This document shows positions 9,651-23,678 of a stretch of DNA of 64,000 nucleotides, piece after piece. The stretch's first letter is position 1, and the number at the start of each line of letters is the position of its first letter. The position numbers were made by a program, and so were the translations under genes. The notes under the pieces were generated by a model. That model saw only the letters and a list, made by a program, of their open reading frames with translations, was not told the DNA's origin and did no database searches. Origin of the DNA: Vreelandella azerica (GTDB lineage Bacteria; Pseudomonadota; Gammaproteobacteria; Pseudomonadales; Halomonadaceae); contig NZ_JABFHI010000007.1 of NCBI RefSeq assembly GCF_013112225.1, positions 57,134 to 121,133 on the forward strand, in the 5' to 3' direction.

Positions 9651-12600
9651 TCAGGTATTGGTCAGGTTAAAGTCCTGCAGATTATCATCAACAATGTTAC
9701 CAAGATTACCACCCAGGCCTTCAAAGGTCGCCAGTTGCTCATGAGTCGTTGAGTCACTTGCACCAACCTCAACCTTGAGGAGCTGGGCGTCCGAACCATT
9801 ATCGGCGACTTCCAATACCATGATCGTGTCACCTTCCGTCAAACCAAGCTCGGAGAGCTCTGAACCTGCTGTTGTTGTAAATACCAGCAGCCCTATATCA
9901 GCACCCAACTCACCTGTAGGGTTCACTTCATAGTTAGTGCCTAGCTCGGCCGGCAGACCCTCAAAGTCAATCACGTCACCACCATCAGCCGTTGCGCCAA
10001 CGCTGAAACCGGTAATCGTATCCGTACCATTGTCAGCCAGGCTGGCAGCAAAGGTAAGGGTGTCACTGCCACCCGCACTGATATCGATGGTGTTGTCCAA
10101 AGAGCTGCCTGTGATGTTGTCATCACCGCTACCACTAACAACGCCAGCCACGCCTTCATAGTCGCCTTCACCTAACACAATGGCCTGATCTTCTGTTTCG
10201 CTGGCGATGCTCTGCACTACCTGTGTTTGGAGCGCCGACCCCAGATCAGTCAACAAGGAAAGATCATTCGGATTGTTGAGGTTCTCCAGATAAGTGGCCT
10301 GGCTCTCTGGGTTCAGGTTACCGTAACCGGTAACAGCAGATTCCAGCTGGCTGACACTCAATGAAAGACCATTGAAGCTAACGGTATCTCCATCGATTTC
10401 AACACCAGCAGGTACCTGAGCTGGGTTAGCTTGACTCAACAGTGTGTCCACCTGGCTTGCCAAAGTCGCCATCAGGCCGTCACTTCCGAAGTCAGCAGCT
10501 TCAAACTGCTCTCCTTCTAACTGCCCAACTTTCTCAATGAACGATACCAAAGACGGTTGAAAAGCAAGACTACCGAGGGTCTCGTTGCTTTCAACTTCCA
10601 GCTTGAGCGCTTCAGCAAATGCTTCAGTGAAGAAAGCCTGCGGGTCAAGCAGCTCATTGATCTGCAGGTCCTGTGCCGATGCAAGAGCCACTGCCTGAGC
10701 TTCAGCTCCTAGACCATCAAACAAGGTTTGTAGCTGCGTCACGCTTTGTGCATCAAGCGAAAGGCCACCGATTGAAATGCTTTCATCGTTGAGCTGAGTC
10801 GCCAGCTCACCCAGCATTTCGCTGAACTGCGTAGCATCCACGCCACCTGTCAAAGTGGTGAAGGCAACTTCAGCTAAGGCATTAAGCTGTTCCGGATTAG
10901 CAGCGGCCAGAGCGGCCACATCGCTGACCAGTGCAATGGCAGTGTCTGCATTAGCCTGAGTAAACACGGCTCCATCAACACTCAGACTAACGAGATTATT
11001 AAGAACGGCAGTCAGATCAGGAGCATCAGCACCGTTAAAGAACACCTGCGCCTCGCCTGTTTCAGCCAACTCGACAGCTCGCTGAATGGCTTCACGATAA
11101 TCAATTAGCGCATTCAGCTGCGATTTGCTTAACGTTGCCTCACTTTCAGTATTGTTAATAATATCATCTGACAACCGCTCCACAAGGCTGCTACTTTCAA
11201 CAGCAATATCTATGGCTGCAAGAGCTGCAGAAAAGCCTTCACCAACTCCGGTAATTTCCCAAGCGTCTACCGTGTTGGCAATATCTGAACCGCTAGACAA
11301 TTCAGCCGCCTGCGCAGTGAACAAGCCAGATGCAGTATCACGTATAGTTGTTGAAACCGCCTCGTCAAAAACATCTGCTGGAGCATCAGCAAGACTGGAA
11401 GCTGTATCGGTCAACGTGTATGGCACAGTGACCGCAACGTCCGCCGTATTGGTAGCCCCGTCAATCACCGCCTGCTCGTCGGCATTAAAGAAACCGTCCT
11501 GGGCTGCCGTGACACCGGCGTCCAGATCGGCTACGGCGGTGTCAATCGCATCCGCCGTAAATGCGGTATTGCTCAGCGTCCAGGACTCGGCACCGCTGAT
11601 GACGGCTGCATCTGCTGCCACCAGATTCGCCAGCGTATCGGTCAACGTGTATGGCACAGTGACCGCAACGTCCGCCGTATTGGTAGCCCCGTCAATCACC
11701 GCCTGCTCGTCGGCATTAAAGAAACCATCCTGAACTGCCGTGACACCGGCGTCCAGATCGGCTACGGCGGTGTCAATCGCATCCGCCGTAAATGCGGTAT
11801 TGCTCAGCGTCCAGGACTCGGCACCGCTGATGACGGCTGCATCTGCTGCCACCAGATTCGCCAGCGTATCGGTCAACGTGTATGGCACAGTGACCGCAAC
11901 ATCCGCCGTATTGGTAGCCCCGTCAATCACCGCCTGCTCGTCGGCATTAAAGAAACCGTCCTGGGCTGCCGTGACACCGGCGTCCAGATCGGCTACGGCG
12001 GTGTCAATCGCATCCGCCGTAAATGCGGTATTGCTCAGCGTCCAGGACTCGGCACCGCTGATGACGGCTGCATCTGCTGCCACCAGATTCGCCAGCGTAT
12101 CGGTCAACGTGTATGGCACAGTGACCGCAACGTCCGCAGTATTGGTAGCCCCGTCAATCACCGCCTGCTCGTCGGCATTAAAGAAACCATCCTGAACTGC
12201 CGTGACACCGGCGTCCAGATCGGCTACGGCGGTGTCAATCGCATCCGCCGTAAATGCGGTATTGCTCAGCGTCCAGGACTCGGCACCGCTGATGACGGCT
12301 GCATCTGCTGCCACCAGATTCGCCAGCGTATCGGTCAACGTGTATGGCACAGTGACCGCAACGTCCGCCGTATTGGTAGCCCCGTCAATCACCGCCTGCT
12401 CGTCGGCATTAAAGAAACCATCCTGAACTGCCGTGACACCGGCGTTCAGATCGGCTACGGCGGTGTCAATCGCATCCGCCGTAAATGCGGTATTGCTCAG
12501 CGTCCAGGACTCGGCACCGCTGATGACGGCTGCATCTGCTGCCACCAGATTCGCCAGCGTATCGGTCAACGTGTATGGCACAGTGACCGCAACGTCCGCC

Positions 12601-15600
12601 GTATTGGTAGCCCCGTCAATCACCGCCTGCTCGTCGGCATTAAAGAAACCATCCTGAACTGCCGTGACACCGGCGTCCAGATCGGCTACGGCGGTGTCAA
12701 TCACATCCGCCGTAAATGCGGTATTGCTCAGCGTCCAGGATTCAGCACCAAGAATGGCTTGGTTATCACTAGCATTTGCCAAGTTTTCGAGAGTGTCCTC
12801 GACAGTCCAGTTGAATAACGCATTAATATCCAATGAACTCGCGTTGCTAGCACTACCTGTTAAAAAAAAACAGATGCCAGTGCAGCCTTTGCAGCACTGA
12901 CTGTCACTGTACCAGCATCAACAGATGCAGAGTCAGTATTAATCGCATAGTTCGGTACAAGTTGCCCTGCTTCAGCATCACCCAAGGCCTGCGTAAAGCT
13001 ATATTCAACTGTTTCCCCACTCCGCTGATAGTTATCTAGCGCATCCAGGCTCTGATACTGTTCTAGCGTGATAGTGTCATCAGTTACATTGACGCGTGAA
13101 GCACCGACAATGACAGGAGAACTGACATCATCAAGTACAGCGCTTGCCGAATCTTCGATTGACCAGGTAAATAGATCTGCAACTACAAGATCTTCTGAAT
13201 TGACGGCATTCTCAATGGCTGTTTCGACCTGCGCAAATGTCTCACCAGCAGCAGCAACACTTACAGCGCCTGCTGCGAAGACAGTCGCATCAACTGCATA
13301 GCTTTCCGGCAATGCACCTTCAATATCTTGACCATCGACCGCCTCTTCCAGCGTTACTGTAATGACAGTGTCATTACTGACCACATCAGTGTCGCCAATA
13401 TCAACATTACCAAGCGCATTCAATACATCAGCCTGAACCTGAGTAATCTGTGCGTTAGTTAGCGAGATGGTGTCTGCACCAGTGATCCATGGTTGATCTT
13501 GTGCCGCAATAATACTCCCAGCACCACTGTTAATGGACCATGTCAGTAGATCACCGACCTCAAGTTCATCGCTATTAGTGGCGCCGTTTATCAATCCCTG
13601 TACAGCAGTGTAAGCTGCTTGTGCTTGTGCCACTGTGACTGTGCCTGCATCAAGCAAAGCATTTGTCAGAGCGTACTCATCAGCAGCTTCACGTACCTCT
13701 TCAGCAGCTTGTAAATTGGCCAAAGAGTCTTGGAGCGTGAAGTCAAGCTGGTCAAGCTCTACATCGCGCAGATTAGTGAAGTTGCTGATCTGAGCGACAC
13801 TACGTGCTCCTAGAGCGTTGATATCCAGCGTTGCTCCATCAGCGACATTCAGTGTGAAGCCACCTAAGACAGTACCAGTATTAATGCTTGCATCATCGGT
13901 AATATTGAGTTCTTTAGAGCCGCTTACCGCAATGCCGGTCAAGCTGGTATCTTCCAGCTGTGTACCGCTAATACCGTCGAGTGTTACCCCCTTCTCCGCT
14001 CACATCTATGCTGCCTGCTTGATCAAGGGTAAGAGTAAGAGTACGGCCTTCAGAAACATCCAGCGCTAGGTTATCAGGCAGATTTGCATCAGTAATATCG
14101 AGGTTACGACTGATCTCAGCAGCAACAGGTACCTGAATACTGGAAAGATCAATATCACCTTGCAACAGCGCACTGAAGCCAGTTAACACGACACTTCCGT
14201 CACCGATGATAGTAACGTTGTCAGCTTGCGCTGCACGCAATGTAAGTGTTTGGCCTTCCGCCAATGCAACGGTAACGTTACCAAGCTCTGTATCAGCATC
14301 AAGGGTAACAGCATCATCGACTAGGGAAGCCTGCGCATTACCAGTGATGTCTGTAAAATCTACACCGACAGCACCCAAATCAGTAATATTCAAGGTGCCT
14401 TCAGAAGCATTGATGCTCTGATTGCTCACCTGACTAGCTGACGCATTCAGCTCTGCTCCATCGAAGAGAACAAGCGCAAATTCAGGTAGATTATCTTCTT
14501 CGCCCAAGGTGGTAGTACCGTTTAACTGCAGGGTTGCGATACTGCCCAAGTTGCTAAAGTCGGTACTCGTTAGTGTACTGCTATTAACATTAACCAGTAA
14601 TGAGCCAATGCCCACAATACTGGCACCATCGATTTGTTCTGCATTGGCCGTAATGGTAACGCCTTCACCCAGGGTCAGGGTACGTGCACCTGTGCCAAGG
14701 ACGATATCCAACTGCGTGGTATCCAATTCACGCGGGCCAGTTAGTGCAATATTGTTACCCAGGGCAACAGTTTCTACATCGCTGGACTGGGTACCACGGA
14801 TACCTTCTGCACCTTCCTGAATAGCTGCTAGAAGACTATCAAGTTGGTCACTGTTATAGACTGTCGCGGTTTCAAGGAACAGCAGACGGCCGCTTTCGTA
14901 ATTGGCAACATCTATAAACTCACCGGAGTTTTCGACTTGTAAAATAACATCAGTATTTTGTGGAAGGCCAATGTTTTGGCTTTCAAGCCAATCAACTGTG
15001 ACGCTGCCGTCTGTATCGATTTCAATATCATCTAAGATGCTTTGATCAGCAAAGCTCAGACGGATAACCGGCAAGTTGGCACCGCCAGGTGCGAAAGAGA
15101 TTACGCCAAGATCAACGCCGTCAGCATCGACATCGGTTATATCCAGCTGACCAGAACCACTCAATGCATCTAGTTGTTCACCAAACGCTTGGAACTGACT
15201 CGAGCTCATTACGACAGTCGAATTCACAATCAACCCGATCTGTTCATAACCCTCTGATATAGAAAGATTAGCAATATTTACAGTGCCATTACTGGCTTCT
15301 AAAATATTGTTACCATTGCCAAAGTTCAGCGTACCGGTAAGGTTGACTGTATTATCTGCTTCACTACCAAAATCAAAGACCACATGGTCATTGCCTGCCA
15401 ACGTGGAAAGATTTAGTGCAACATCAGCAGAATCAACGCCATCTGTAAAGGCGCCACTAACGTCGATTTCAATACGATCAGCACCAGAAGTACCTGTCAG
15501 TTCAAGTCCATCTGCTTGCTCACCAGTGATACGCAGTTTACCAATCGTGCTGTCACCTAAACTGAAAGTACCATCTGTGAATGTAGCACCAGTCAAGTCC

Positions 15601-18310
15601 AATGTCGCAACGCTAAAGCTATCTGGCACTGGCCCACTGTCAATATCACCAACTGGCGCTAACGTACCATTGCCAACGACATTGTCAGGAATCGTATCAG
15701 GGTCCTCTGCGGTGATCGTAACTCCAGACGCAATATTAAGGGTTGTTATTGAATCCAGATTGTTCGTGACAGCGACTAGCTGATTGTCTGTCATTCCTTT
15801 GGTAAGAACATTGACTTCAGACTCTGACGCCAAAGGAGAAGTATCTAGAAGAGCCGTTATGCTGTCTGCACTAACGCCAGAACCGATGCTCAAAGTACCT
15901 TCGACAGATGCAACATTACCGCTCTCTAAAGCACCCGCCAAAACATTCAGCTGTGCTGCACTCATGCCGGTTGCATCAACCTGGGTACCAGGAGCACGCT
16001 CAATCAGCGCACTTAGATCAGCTGTACTCAACTCGTTCGTCACAGCCAAATCGGAGATAGTTGCATCGGCTGATAATCTGTCAATGTTTTCAGCAAGCAC
16101 GCCGAGCTGATCAGCGGTTGCGCCTTCCGCATTGACACCTGCAACAGCACCTGGAGCCAACGCAGAAGCAAGGGAATGGAACTCTGCAGCAGTCAGAGTA
16201 CCAGCAGTATCAACGCTTTCCGGCGCAAGCTTGTCGACGTTAGCCAGCACCGTTTCAGCATCTATTTCTGCCAAGGTAGTAATATCCGAGACAATCGCAC
16301 TACCGTCTTCTAAGGCTGCAGAAGCACCATCGAGTAAAGTCAGCAGCTGGTCAGTTGACAACTCGATACCGTCATCAGCGCTAATGGCACCTTCCGCAAG
16401 CTTACCGGCGTTGTTGACAATAACTGGAACAAGAGCGCTGCTGATGGGATCACCACCATTAACCAAAGAGATATTAGCGCCAACTGCAGATGCATCGTAA
16501 GCCTCAAGCAAAGAACCAAGTTGTTGACCTAGAGCTGAAACATCAATTTCAAGCGCACCGACAATCTTATCGACAGACGAGGCGATGGCACTACCGTCAA
16601 AAAGAGCCTCAAGCTGCTCAGTGGTCATACCGCCAGCAATGACTGTGACAGTATTATCTTCCCCTTCCAAGGCTGCCTGGATGTCATCCAAACTGCTGTC
16701 GCGGGTCAAAACGGTCGTATTACTCAGCCCATCAATAAATTCCTGTTCTGCTCGGGCTGCCTTAATAGCCTTGGTAGCACTATCTCCTTGTGCCGCAGCT
16801 TGAGCAGAGGCCAGCAGGCTGTTTCCAGCTCCGGCATCGGCATATGCAGTTATATCGGCTGCGCTAAGATCAGCACTAGCATCATCGATGTTATTCAACT
16901 GTTCTAGCAAAACAGAAGCTACTTGCCCTGTGGCACCTAATGCTTCGACAATATCAGCATTTCCAAGTGTACCGCCGCTGGATAATATATCGGCCAGGGT
17001 TTTACCCACATTTTCCACACCTAGGGTTTCACCCAATGCCATGGCCACGGCTACTTTTATACCTGCCGTTAATAACGCCGCATTTTCGCCACCCTCTTCC
17101 AAAGGGTTAGTTTTGAGCAGATCCACGCTTGAATCAATGCCAAAAGCCGACTTGATGGCCTCCTCAGAGGCACCTTCAGCAATCAGAGTTGTGAGGGGGT
17201 TATAACAGTCGCGCCGGCAGGTGCTTTTAACGTACCGTCAAATGGCAGTCCTGTGCTGATGTCAATTGTATTTTCATCACCAACTACCGTAAGCTCTTTA
17301 TCTAAGCCCTCAGGCAACTGCAACAAACCGTTAATTGAAGTGGCCTCACCACCATCCCAAGTGACAGTAGCACCATCCAAGTAACCATCAATAACAAATG
17401 CATCAACAGTGTTAGGCTCCCCAGGCTCTTCAGTTGGGGCTTCAGTCGGTGTTTCTGGAGCAGACGATGAACTACTATCGGAAGAGGCCAGCGCAGCCAC
17501 GACACCCACACCTGCAGCCCCCATCGCAAGTTGGGCACCTGTTAACCCACCCAGCACAGTGTCACCGGACGCACTTGAAGAGCTAGTGCTAGCCGAAGCA
17601 CCGCTGCTCATTGCCGCACCCTCTAACGGAGTACTAAAGCTGTAATTGCCGCCCAAGCCAGCGCCAGATACTTGAGCTTCGGTCATGACAACCTGGCCGC
17701 TTTGCACCTGCATGGCGCCCGGCTCTATCAGCATCCGCTGACCATCTTCCATGGTGATCGTAGCGGTCCCGTCTTCATTCAAGACCACACCTTCAACACC
17801 TTCAAGTTGCTCTACCGGTATCGCAGCAGCTTCCAAAGCACTTTGAAGTGCCTGGGCGTCCACGGCAACCTGCTCACCCATCATCTGCACATGGTCAGCG
17901 CCAAGTTGAACAACTCGGCCATCTTCAAAAATAATCTGCAGACCGCCATCAGCTAACTCTTCAGTGGCTGCAACGCCGTTCAGGTCTCCCACCGCAACCA
18001 TTTCACCTTCAGCTGCCTGCGCCAACATTGGCAGTACCAAGGTGCTGGCCAATGCACCGCCGGCCAGTTTACGCTGATGCTTAGCCATCCACTTACGTAC
18101 AAAACGCACACGCTCAGTCGGGTCAACGGGCACGCTAACGCGGGTTACGCCGCTGCCTGGCTGATCAGCAAGTGTTGCAAGATCATGACCTTTACGAGCA
18201 TCGGTGACGCGTACGTGGTCCAGTGGGTGGCCAGCAAGAAAACCTTGTCGAGTTGCTGACAAAAGTTGGCCTAATTTGGTGCGTAGACTTTCAGATGAAA
18301 TGTTTTGCAT
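9651..18310 (-). CDS. Giant T1SS-type repeat protein (about 2,890 aa), three frameshifts
   Basis: Starts at the ATG at 18310, seven bases after AAAGGA. Residues 1-110: basic region, hydrophobic ALASTLVLPMLAQAAEG, then a module (GDLNGVAATEELADGGLQII) shared with the other two substrates. About 290-420: FVIDGYLDGATVTW...VITPLTTLIAEGA domain, also in the giant at 27256. The middle is rich in beta-helix-like and LSxAQLxxL repeats. Then come W-centred units (LFTWSIEDSAS, LFNWTVEDTLE) and six nearly identical 77-aa repeats. The C-terminus has GGSDTLTFAASLADNGTDTI and LATFEGLGGNLGNIVDDN. Frame breaks at 17200 (C run), 13988 (G run) and 12852-12860 (T9) are all repaired by one added base. Probably a surface or matrix adhesin exported by the adjacent ABC/HlyD/TolC system; adhesin function is inferred from size and repeats only. 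Confidence 0.75.
11400..12760. repeat. 231-bp tandem repeat array (six copies)
   Basis: Six head-to-tail copies of a 231-base unit encode GAESWTLSNTAFTAD...AVQDGFFNADEQAVI...VPYTLTDTLANLVAAD. Copies differ at very few bases (for example GGGCTGCC versus GAACTGCC), mostly synonymous, so duplication or gene conversion is recent. The outermost copies are the most diverged. The copy number may be miscounted in an assembly. Confidence 0.95.
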
Positions 18311-18598
18311 GATGGGTCCTTTGAAGCTATGTTAGCAATCACTTGTGGAATATGGACAGCAAGTCGATAGATTTATCTATTTCTATGATTACTTCCAACA
18401 AAATCCATATTATGAGCCAACTATTCATTGTTTTTGCATAAATTGTTAGCTCACTTCATATATCCATGAGTTGAATCAAAGATCAATATAGAAGATTAAT
18501 GGTACATGCTGCAATGCTCCGTCGTAACATTATGCATAACTCAAGCAAAGTTACGAATTATCTAATTTTCTGTCGGTTTGTGGTATCTCACCACTTGA
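18311..18598 (-). promoter_or_regulatory. AT-rich promoter region of the giant gene
   Basis: A 288-base gap without a gene, clearly more AT-rich than its surroundings, between the hlyD stop and the giant's start. It contains the SD (AAAGGA) for 18310 and TAATAT/TATGAT-like boxes at 18380-18420. No terminator hairpin is obvious after hlyD. It probably holds the giant's own promoter, so the giant may be transcribed separately from the exporter. Confidence 0.5.
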
Positions 18599-19923
18599 TC
18601 AGTCCCTTAGTGCACGATCACGTACTTTCACGACCGGCTCTAACAGATAATCAAGCACGCTACGTTTGCCATTTAGAATATCCACCTGGGCGACCATACC
18701 GGGAATCACATCAAGAGGCTGTTCATCTATATCGTATAAATTCCCGCTTGTGCGCACCTGCACAGGGTACATCAATTCAGAAGACTCCCCGCTGGGCACT
18801 TCAACGGCATCCGCGCCGATCATAGTCAGCTCGCCATCTAGACCTCCATAACGAGCGAAATCATAAGCCGTCAGCTTTACCTTGACGCTTTGGCCCGGAT
18901 AAAGGAACGCAATATCCGCAGGGCGTACATGGGCCTCTATCACTAGGTCATCACCTATCGGCACCACTTCTACCAGCGGCTCTCCAGGCGGTGCGACACC
19001 GCCGATCGTATGCACGTGCACCTGATTAACAATGCCGTCCACGGGGGCGCGTAATGTCGTGCGAGCCAACTGCCGTGCTCTGGCAGGCAGACTTTTCTCC
19101 AGCTCCGCTGCACGCGCTGTTGCATCAGAAAGCTCCGCCAAGGCTTCAGCCCGGTAGGCATTGCGCTGCGACTGTTTGCGCTCCTCGATTTCTGCAATCG
19201 CGGCTTCCAGGCGCGGCACCGCACTGCGCTGGCGCGCTACCTCACCACTTAAGTCATTCAGCGTACGGCGTAATTGTAACAGCGAGGTTTCAGGCTCCAG
19301 CCCACGTGATACCAGCGGCTCAATCAGCTGCAGCTCACTTCTAACCAGCTCAACGCCAGATTGGGCCGCATCCAGGGTGGCACGAGCTTCGACCAGCTCC
19401 TGCTCACGTTGGAAACGCTGACGCTCCAGTACCTGAATTTCCGATTCAAGCTCGATACGGCGCCCGTGAAAAAGTCGGGTCTCGGTGGCCACAACGCTGG
19501 GGGCAGCATCGCTTACCGCTTCGGAGAACACCAGTTCCTCGTTATTAAGGGCCGCTTCAAGGCGCTGAATCTTGGCTTCCAGCGCAAAGTAACGCTGCTG
19601 CAATTCGTTATACTCCCCTTCAAACAGGCCTGCACCAAGCACCATCAGGACGTCGCCTTTTTCAACACGATCGCCGCGCCTAACGCGAATCTCTTCAACC
19701 ACACCACCTTCCAGACTTTGCACGATCTGCAGGTTCCGGGAAGGCACCACCTTGCCCTGCCCTCGGGTCACTTCATCAATTTCAGTCACACTGGCCCAGG
19801 TAAAGGCGACTGCAAAAACGCCAGTATCAGGCCAAGCAACAGGCTTCCGGCGATGGGGCGCCGCGCTTTGCCGTGGCGCAGAAAGTGTTCAAATTCATCT
19901 TCACGTTGAGACGCGGCACTCAT
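18599..19923 (-). CDS. HlyD/LapC-family T1SS membrane fusion protein, frameshifted
   Basis: About 442 aa. The ATG at 19923 overlaps the ABC gene stop (ATGA). A cytoplasmic N-terminus ([20 protein letters not shown]) is followed by one TM helix, then [20 protein letters not shown] (biotinyl-lipoyl half motif), a long coiled coil (about 110-300), and the second lipoyl half [20 protein letters not shown] with the beta-barrel ending [12 protein letters not shown]. It is the periplasmic adaptor that joins the ABC protein to the TolC-like channel. The TM helix is split by a five-T run (coordinates 19814-19818 on the plus strand) that needs a sixth T, giving [21 protein letters not shown]. Confidence 0.85.
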
Positions 19924-22162
19924 GGCTTAGTCTCCATGGCAGGTGTGCTCGAGCCGGGCTGACGTTTACGCGTTTCGACCGGGCGCATCACCTCGGCTTT
20001 AGGACCATCGGCCACGACCTTACCCTGGTCCAGAACAATCACACGATCCACCAGCTCCAGCAGGCTTGTCCGGTGGGTCACCACCACGAGCGTTTTCTCC
20101 TTGGCAGCGACTTTCAAGCGCGTAATCACGTCTTTTTCGGTCTGAATATCCATGGCACTGGTCGGCTCATCCATCAGCATGATGGGCGGGCTACCCAGCA
20201 GGGCACGCGCCAGGCAGATCAACTGACGCTGGCCGCCGGAAAGCCCTTCCCCCGCTCGCCAACCACCATGTCGTAGCCATGTGGATGGCGGGCAATAAAG
20301 TCATGGGCTCCCGCCAGTTTTGCAGCCTCCAGAATATCCTTGTCAGTCGGGTGATTACCGCCGATCGCGATATTCTGGCGTACCGTGCCACTGAACAGCC
20401 AGGACTCCTGCAGCACGCTGCCAATACTGGCGCGCAGATCAGCGGGGTCCAGCTGGCGGATATCGGTATCATCCACCAGCACGGCACCGCGCTCAGGTGG
20501 GTAGATACCCAGCAGCAGGCGCGCCAGAGTGCTCTTACCCGAACCCACCCGCCCCAGCAGGGCTACTTTTTCACCTGGCTGGATCGTGATGTTGATATCG
20601 GCCAGGGCTTCAACGGTCTGATCCGGGTAGCGAAAGCTGACATCCTGCAGCGCCAGCTTGCCTTCCAGCGCCGGACGGCTGAGATAACGCCGTCCTTCCG
20701 GACGCTCCGACGGCATCGCCATCAGCTGGTCAATGGCGCGAAACGAGGTGCGTGCCTGATTGATGCGGGTCATTGTCTGGGCGAGCTGCGCCAGGGGTCC
20801 CAGGGTACGCCCGGTCAGAATCACACAGGCAATCATCGCCCCCATGGAAATCACACCGTCCCCCACCAGAAAGACGCCATACACCACAATGCAGATCTGG
20901 GCGGCTTGCTGAGTAAAGGCCGTGGCATTGAGCGCAAATTGCTGTATCGCACGCCCACGCCGACCAATATCCGACTGCTGACGCACGCTTTCCTCCCAGC
21001 GCTCGCGGATCAGGGGCGCGGCCCCGCTGGCCTTGATAGTTTCCAGCCCTGAAATAGCCTCAACCAGCACGCCCTGCTTGTTGCGGCCTTCTTCAAAAGC
21101 GGTATTGGACAAGCGGCGCAGAAAGGGCTGCACGGCTACCCCTACCAGCAATACCAGAGGCACGGCGACCAGAGGCACAATGGCTAGTGGGCCACCGATC
21201 AGATAAATCACCCAGATAAACAAGAAGATGAAAGGCAGATCGACAATTGCCACCAGGGAGGCCGAGGCAAAAAACTCACGTAGGGTTTCAAATTCACGCA
21301 AAGTATTGGCAAAGCCGCCCGCCGAGCCGCGCTTGGCGCTCATCTGCAGATTCAGCACGTGGTCAAAAATGCGTCGCCCCATGCGCAAATCCGCCTGCTG
21401 ACCAGCACGGTCAATAAATACTGAACGCAGCGTCTTGACCAGGAAATCAAACAGCAACGCCACGCTGACGCCAATCGTCAGGGCAATCAGCGACTCGATG
21501 GCCTCATTGGGCAACACGCGGTCATAAACCACCATGATAAACAGCGATGTGGAAAGCCCCAGGAAGTTAGTCAGCGCCGCTGCCATGATCACCTGAGCGT
21601 AGATCCAGCGATTGGATGAGAGCGCGCTCCAGAACCAGTGACCCTGGCTCAACGCCGGCCCCGACTGGGTGGCCGCCGGACGATGCTTTGCCCGCACCGC
21701 AATAATGTGTCCCAGGTAATCCTGGGCAAATGCCGCCTGAGCGTACTCAACGGTCGTATCACCCAGGGCCGGGTCATACACCGCAAGCCCGCCATCAGGC
21801 AGTTTCTGGGTAATCACCACCGCGCGGTTACCGCGCAAGAGTGCAACGGCAGGCAGCAGGCTATTGGGCAACTGATCAAGAGAATACTCACCAAGTGCAG
21901 CCACCAGGCCATGGCGTTCAGCCGTCTCGATAAAACTCTTGGGATTGAGAGTGCCATCCAGACCTACCCGACCAGCGCGAATGGCACTGTCAGAAACGGG
22001 CATTTCCAGATGACGCGCCAGAAAGATAAGACACTGCTCAAGGGGGTCTCCCTGATAGGCGTCGCTATCACTGCTGTCTGCAGGTTGACTGTCCTGACGT
22101 TCGTCCTGCTCAGCATCCTGGGCGCTGTTATGCTCGTCCTGGGCATCACTCGATATGGTCAT
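19920..22162 (-). CDS. LapB-type T1SS ABC transporter (C39-like domain, permease, ATPase), frameshifted
   Basis: About 747 aa. N-terminal acidic tail, then a C39-peptidase-like domain without a catalytic Cys ([17 protein letters not shown]), the non-cleaving type of LapB/HlyB transporters. Six-helix ABC membrane domain (about 170-460), then an ATPase with Walker [20 protein letters not shown]-loop, and after repair the signature [17 protein letters not shown], Walker [14 protein letters not shown] and switch His (VVTHR). The break at the five-G run (20249-20253) falls inside [12 protein letters not shown] and needs a sixth G. It overlaps the upstream tolC stop and downstream hlyD start by ATGA, so all three are translationally coupled. 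Confidence 0.9.
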
Positions 22163-23633
22163 TCATAATCCTGATTTCTGAATTCGGGCAAAACGTCAAT
22201 ATCAAGCGCTGGTAACAGCTCACCCATCAACAGGAGCTGTCGGTAACGGGCCAGCTCCCAGTCTGTGCGACTATCCACCAGCGCGGTGGCACTCTGGAAC
22301 AGATCCCGCTGGGCATCAAGCAAGTCATTGAGATTACGCCGCCCGATACCAAACTGAGCACGGTAGGCGCTTAGCGTCTCGACATTTGCTTCCAGATTCA
22401 ATGACTGCGCCCTCCACAGTTCGCGCTGTGCTTCAACATCCGTGAATGCCGTGCGCAGGCGAGTCTCCAGGTCACGCCGCAACGCCTTACGCTCCTGGTA
22501 GGCTCGCTCGGCGCGCTGCTCGGCCTGAGCGCTTCGCGAGGAGGCGGCACCGCCAGTATAGGGCTGGTAATCGACCTGAAAACGCAGGGCCAGATCGCTT
22601 TCAGACTCTGAGGGCTCATCCACGCTGAACTGACGACCTTCCACTACCGCTGACAGTTTGGGTAATTGGCTGGCCTGAGTGGCACGTGCCTCTGCCTGGG
22701 CAGCATCCGTATCGAACAGGCTGCGCTGCAGTTCCGCATTGGCAGCGATGGCGTCATCCAGAGCAGCTTCAATAACGGGCACGTCCGGGAGTTCAAACAT
22801 GGGGAGCGTCAGCCCGGCAGGAGCCTGAAAGAAAAGCTCCTGATAGCGGTTGCGGGCCTGTGCAGCTGCCCCTGCAGGCTGGTCTGACGGGCGCTGGCCT
22901 CCGCCAGGCGACTTTCCGCACGCAACACGTCGGCGCTGGAACCGGCGCCTCCCTGACGTCGGGCGTTAACATCGTCCAGAATCTGCTGATGCTGCTCAAG
23001 ATTATCCTGTGCAATCGCGACCTGAGCCTTGTAGCGAACAACATCAAGGTGAGCGGTCAGTGCATCAAGCACCAGCTCTTCAGCCCTCACACGGCTTTCC
23101 CACTCCTGCGCCCTGGCACTGAATTCAGCGCTATCGACCCGCTCCCCGCTGGCACCAAAATCATACAGCAGCTGCGAAACGCTAACGTAGGCATCCAGCC
23201 GGTTACCGCTATCAAAGGCGTTACGATTCACTTCCTGGAGGCTATTGCGTTGCTCAAGCCCCATGCTCACCTGAGGTAGTCGCTCAGCGCGTACTTCATC
23301 GATACGTAGCCTGCTTTCCTGCTCCTGCGCCCACTGCGCCTGCAGTCGCGGCTGTCGGTCAAGCGCCTCGACCAGGCGTTGCCGCAGCACCTGGCCCGTG
23401 CTGTTAGCCTCAGAGTGAGTGGCCTGCCAATAGAAAGGTGCCAACGCCTCTTCAGTCAGCGCTGAAAAAGCAGGTTGATCGGTCGAAACGCCTAAGTTGT
23501 CATTCTCGGGCGACAGCTTGTCCTGGGCTTCAGACGACTGAGCAAACACCACACCTGAGTATGCCGACACTGTCAGTAGCGAGGCAGCCAACAAGGCCCG
23601 GCATTCGGCGCGACCGTTTTTCAGCTTCTTCAC
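22159..23633 (-). CDS. TolC-family outer-membrane channel, frameshifted
   Basis: About 491 aa. I chose GTG at 23633 because AAGGAG lies five bases before it; the GTG at 23639 is too close to the SD. A signal peptide ending VVFAQ is followed by two TolC/OEP repeats: LRIDEVRAERLPQVSMGLEQ with LLYDFGASGERVDSAEF, and SQLPKLSAVVEGRQF with GIGRRNLNDLLDAQRDLFQS. These are the canonical outer-membrane efflux repeats. The break at the four-C run (plus strand 22869-22872) is repaired by one base, joining SLQGAAAQARNRYQELF. It provides the outer-membrane exit for the T1SS encoded downstream. Confidence 0.9.
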
Positions 23634-23678
23634 ACTCACTCCTTGCGGTTGAAATCATCAGATCGACAGATAGTGCAT

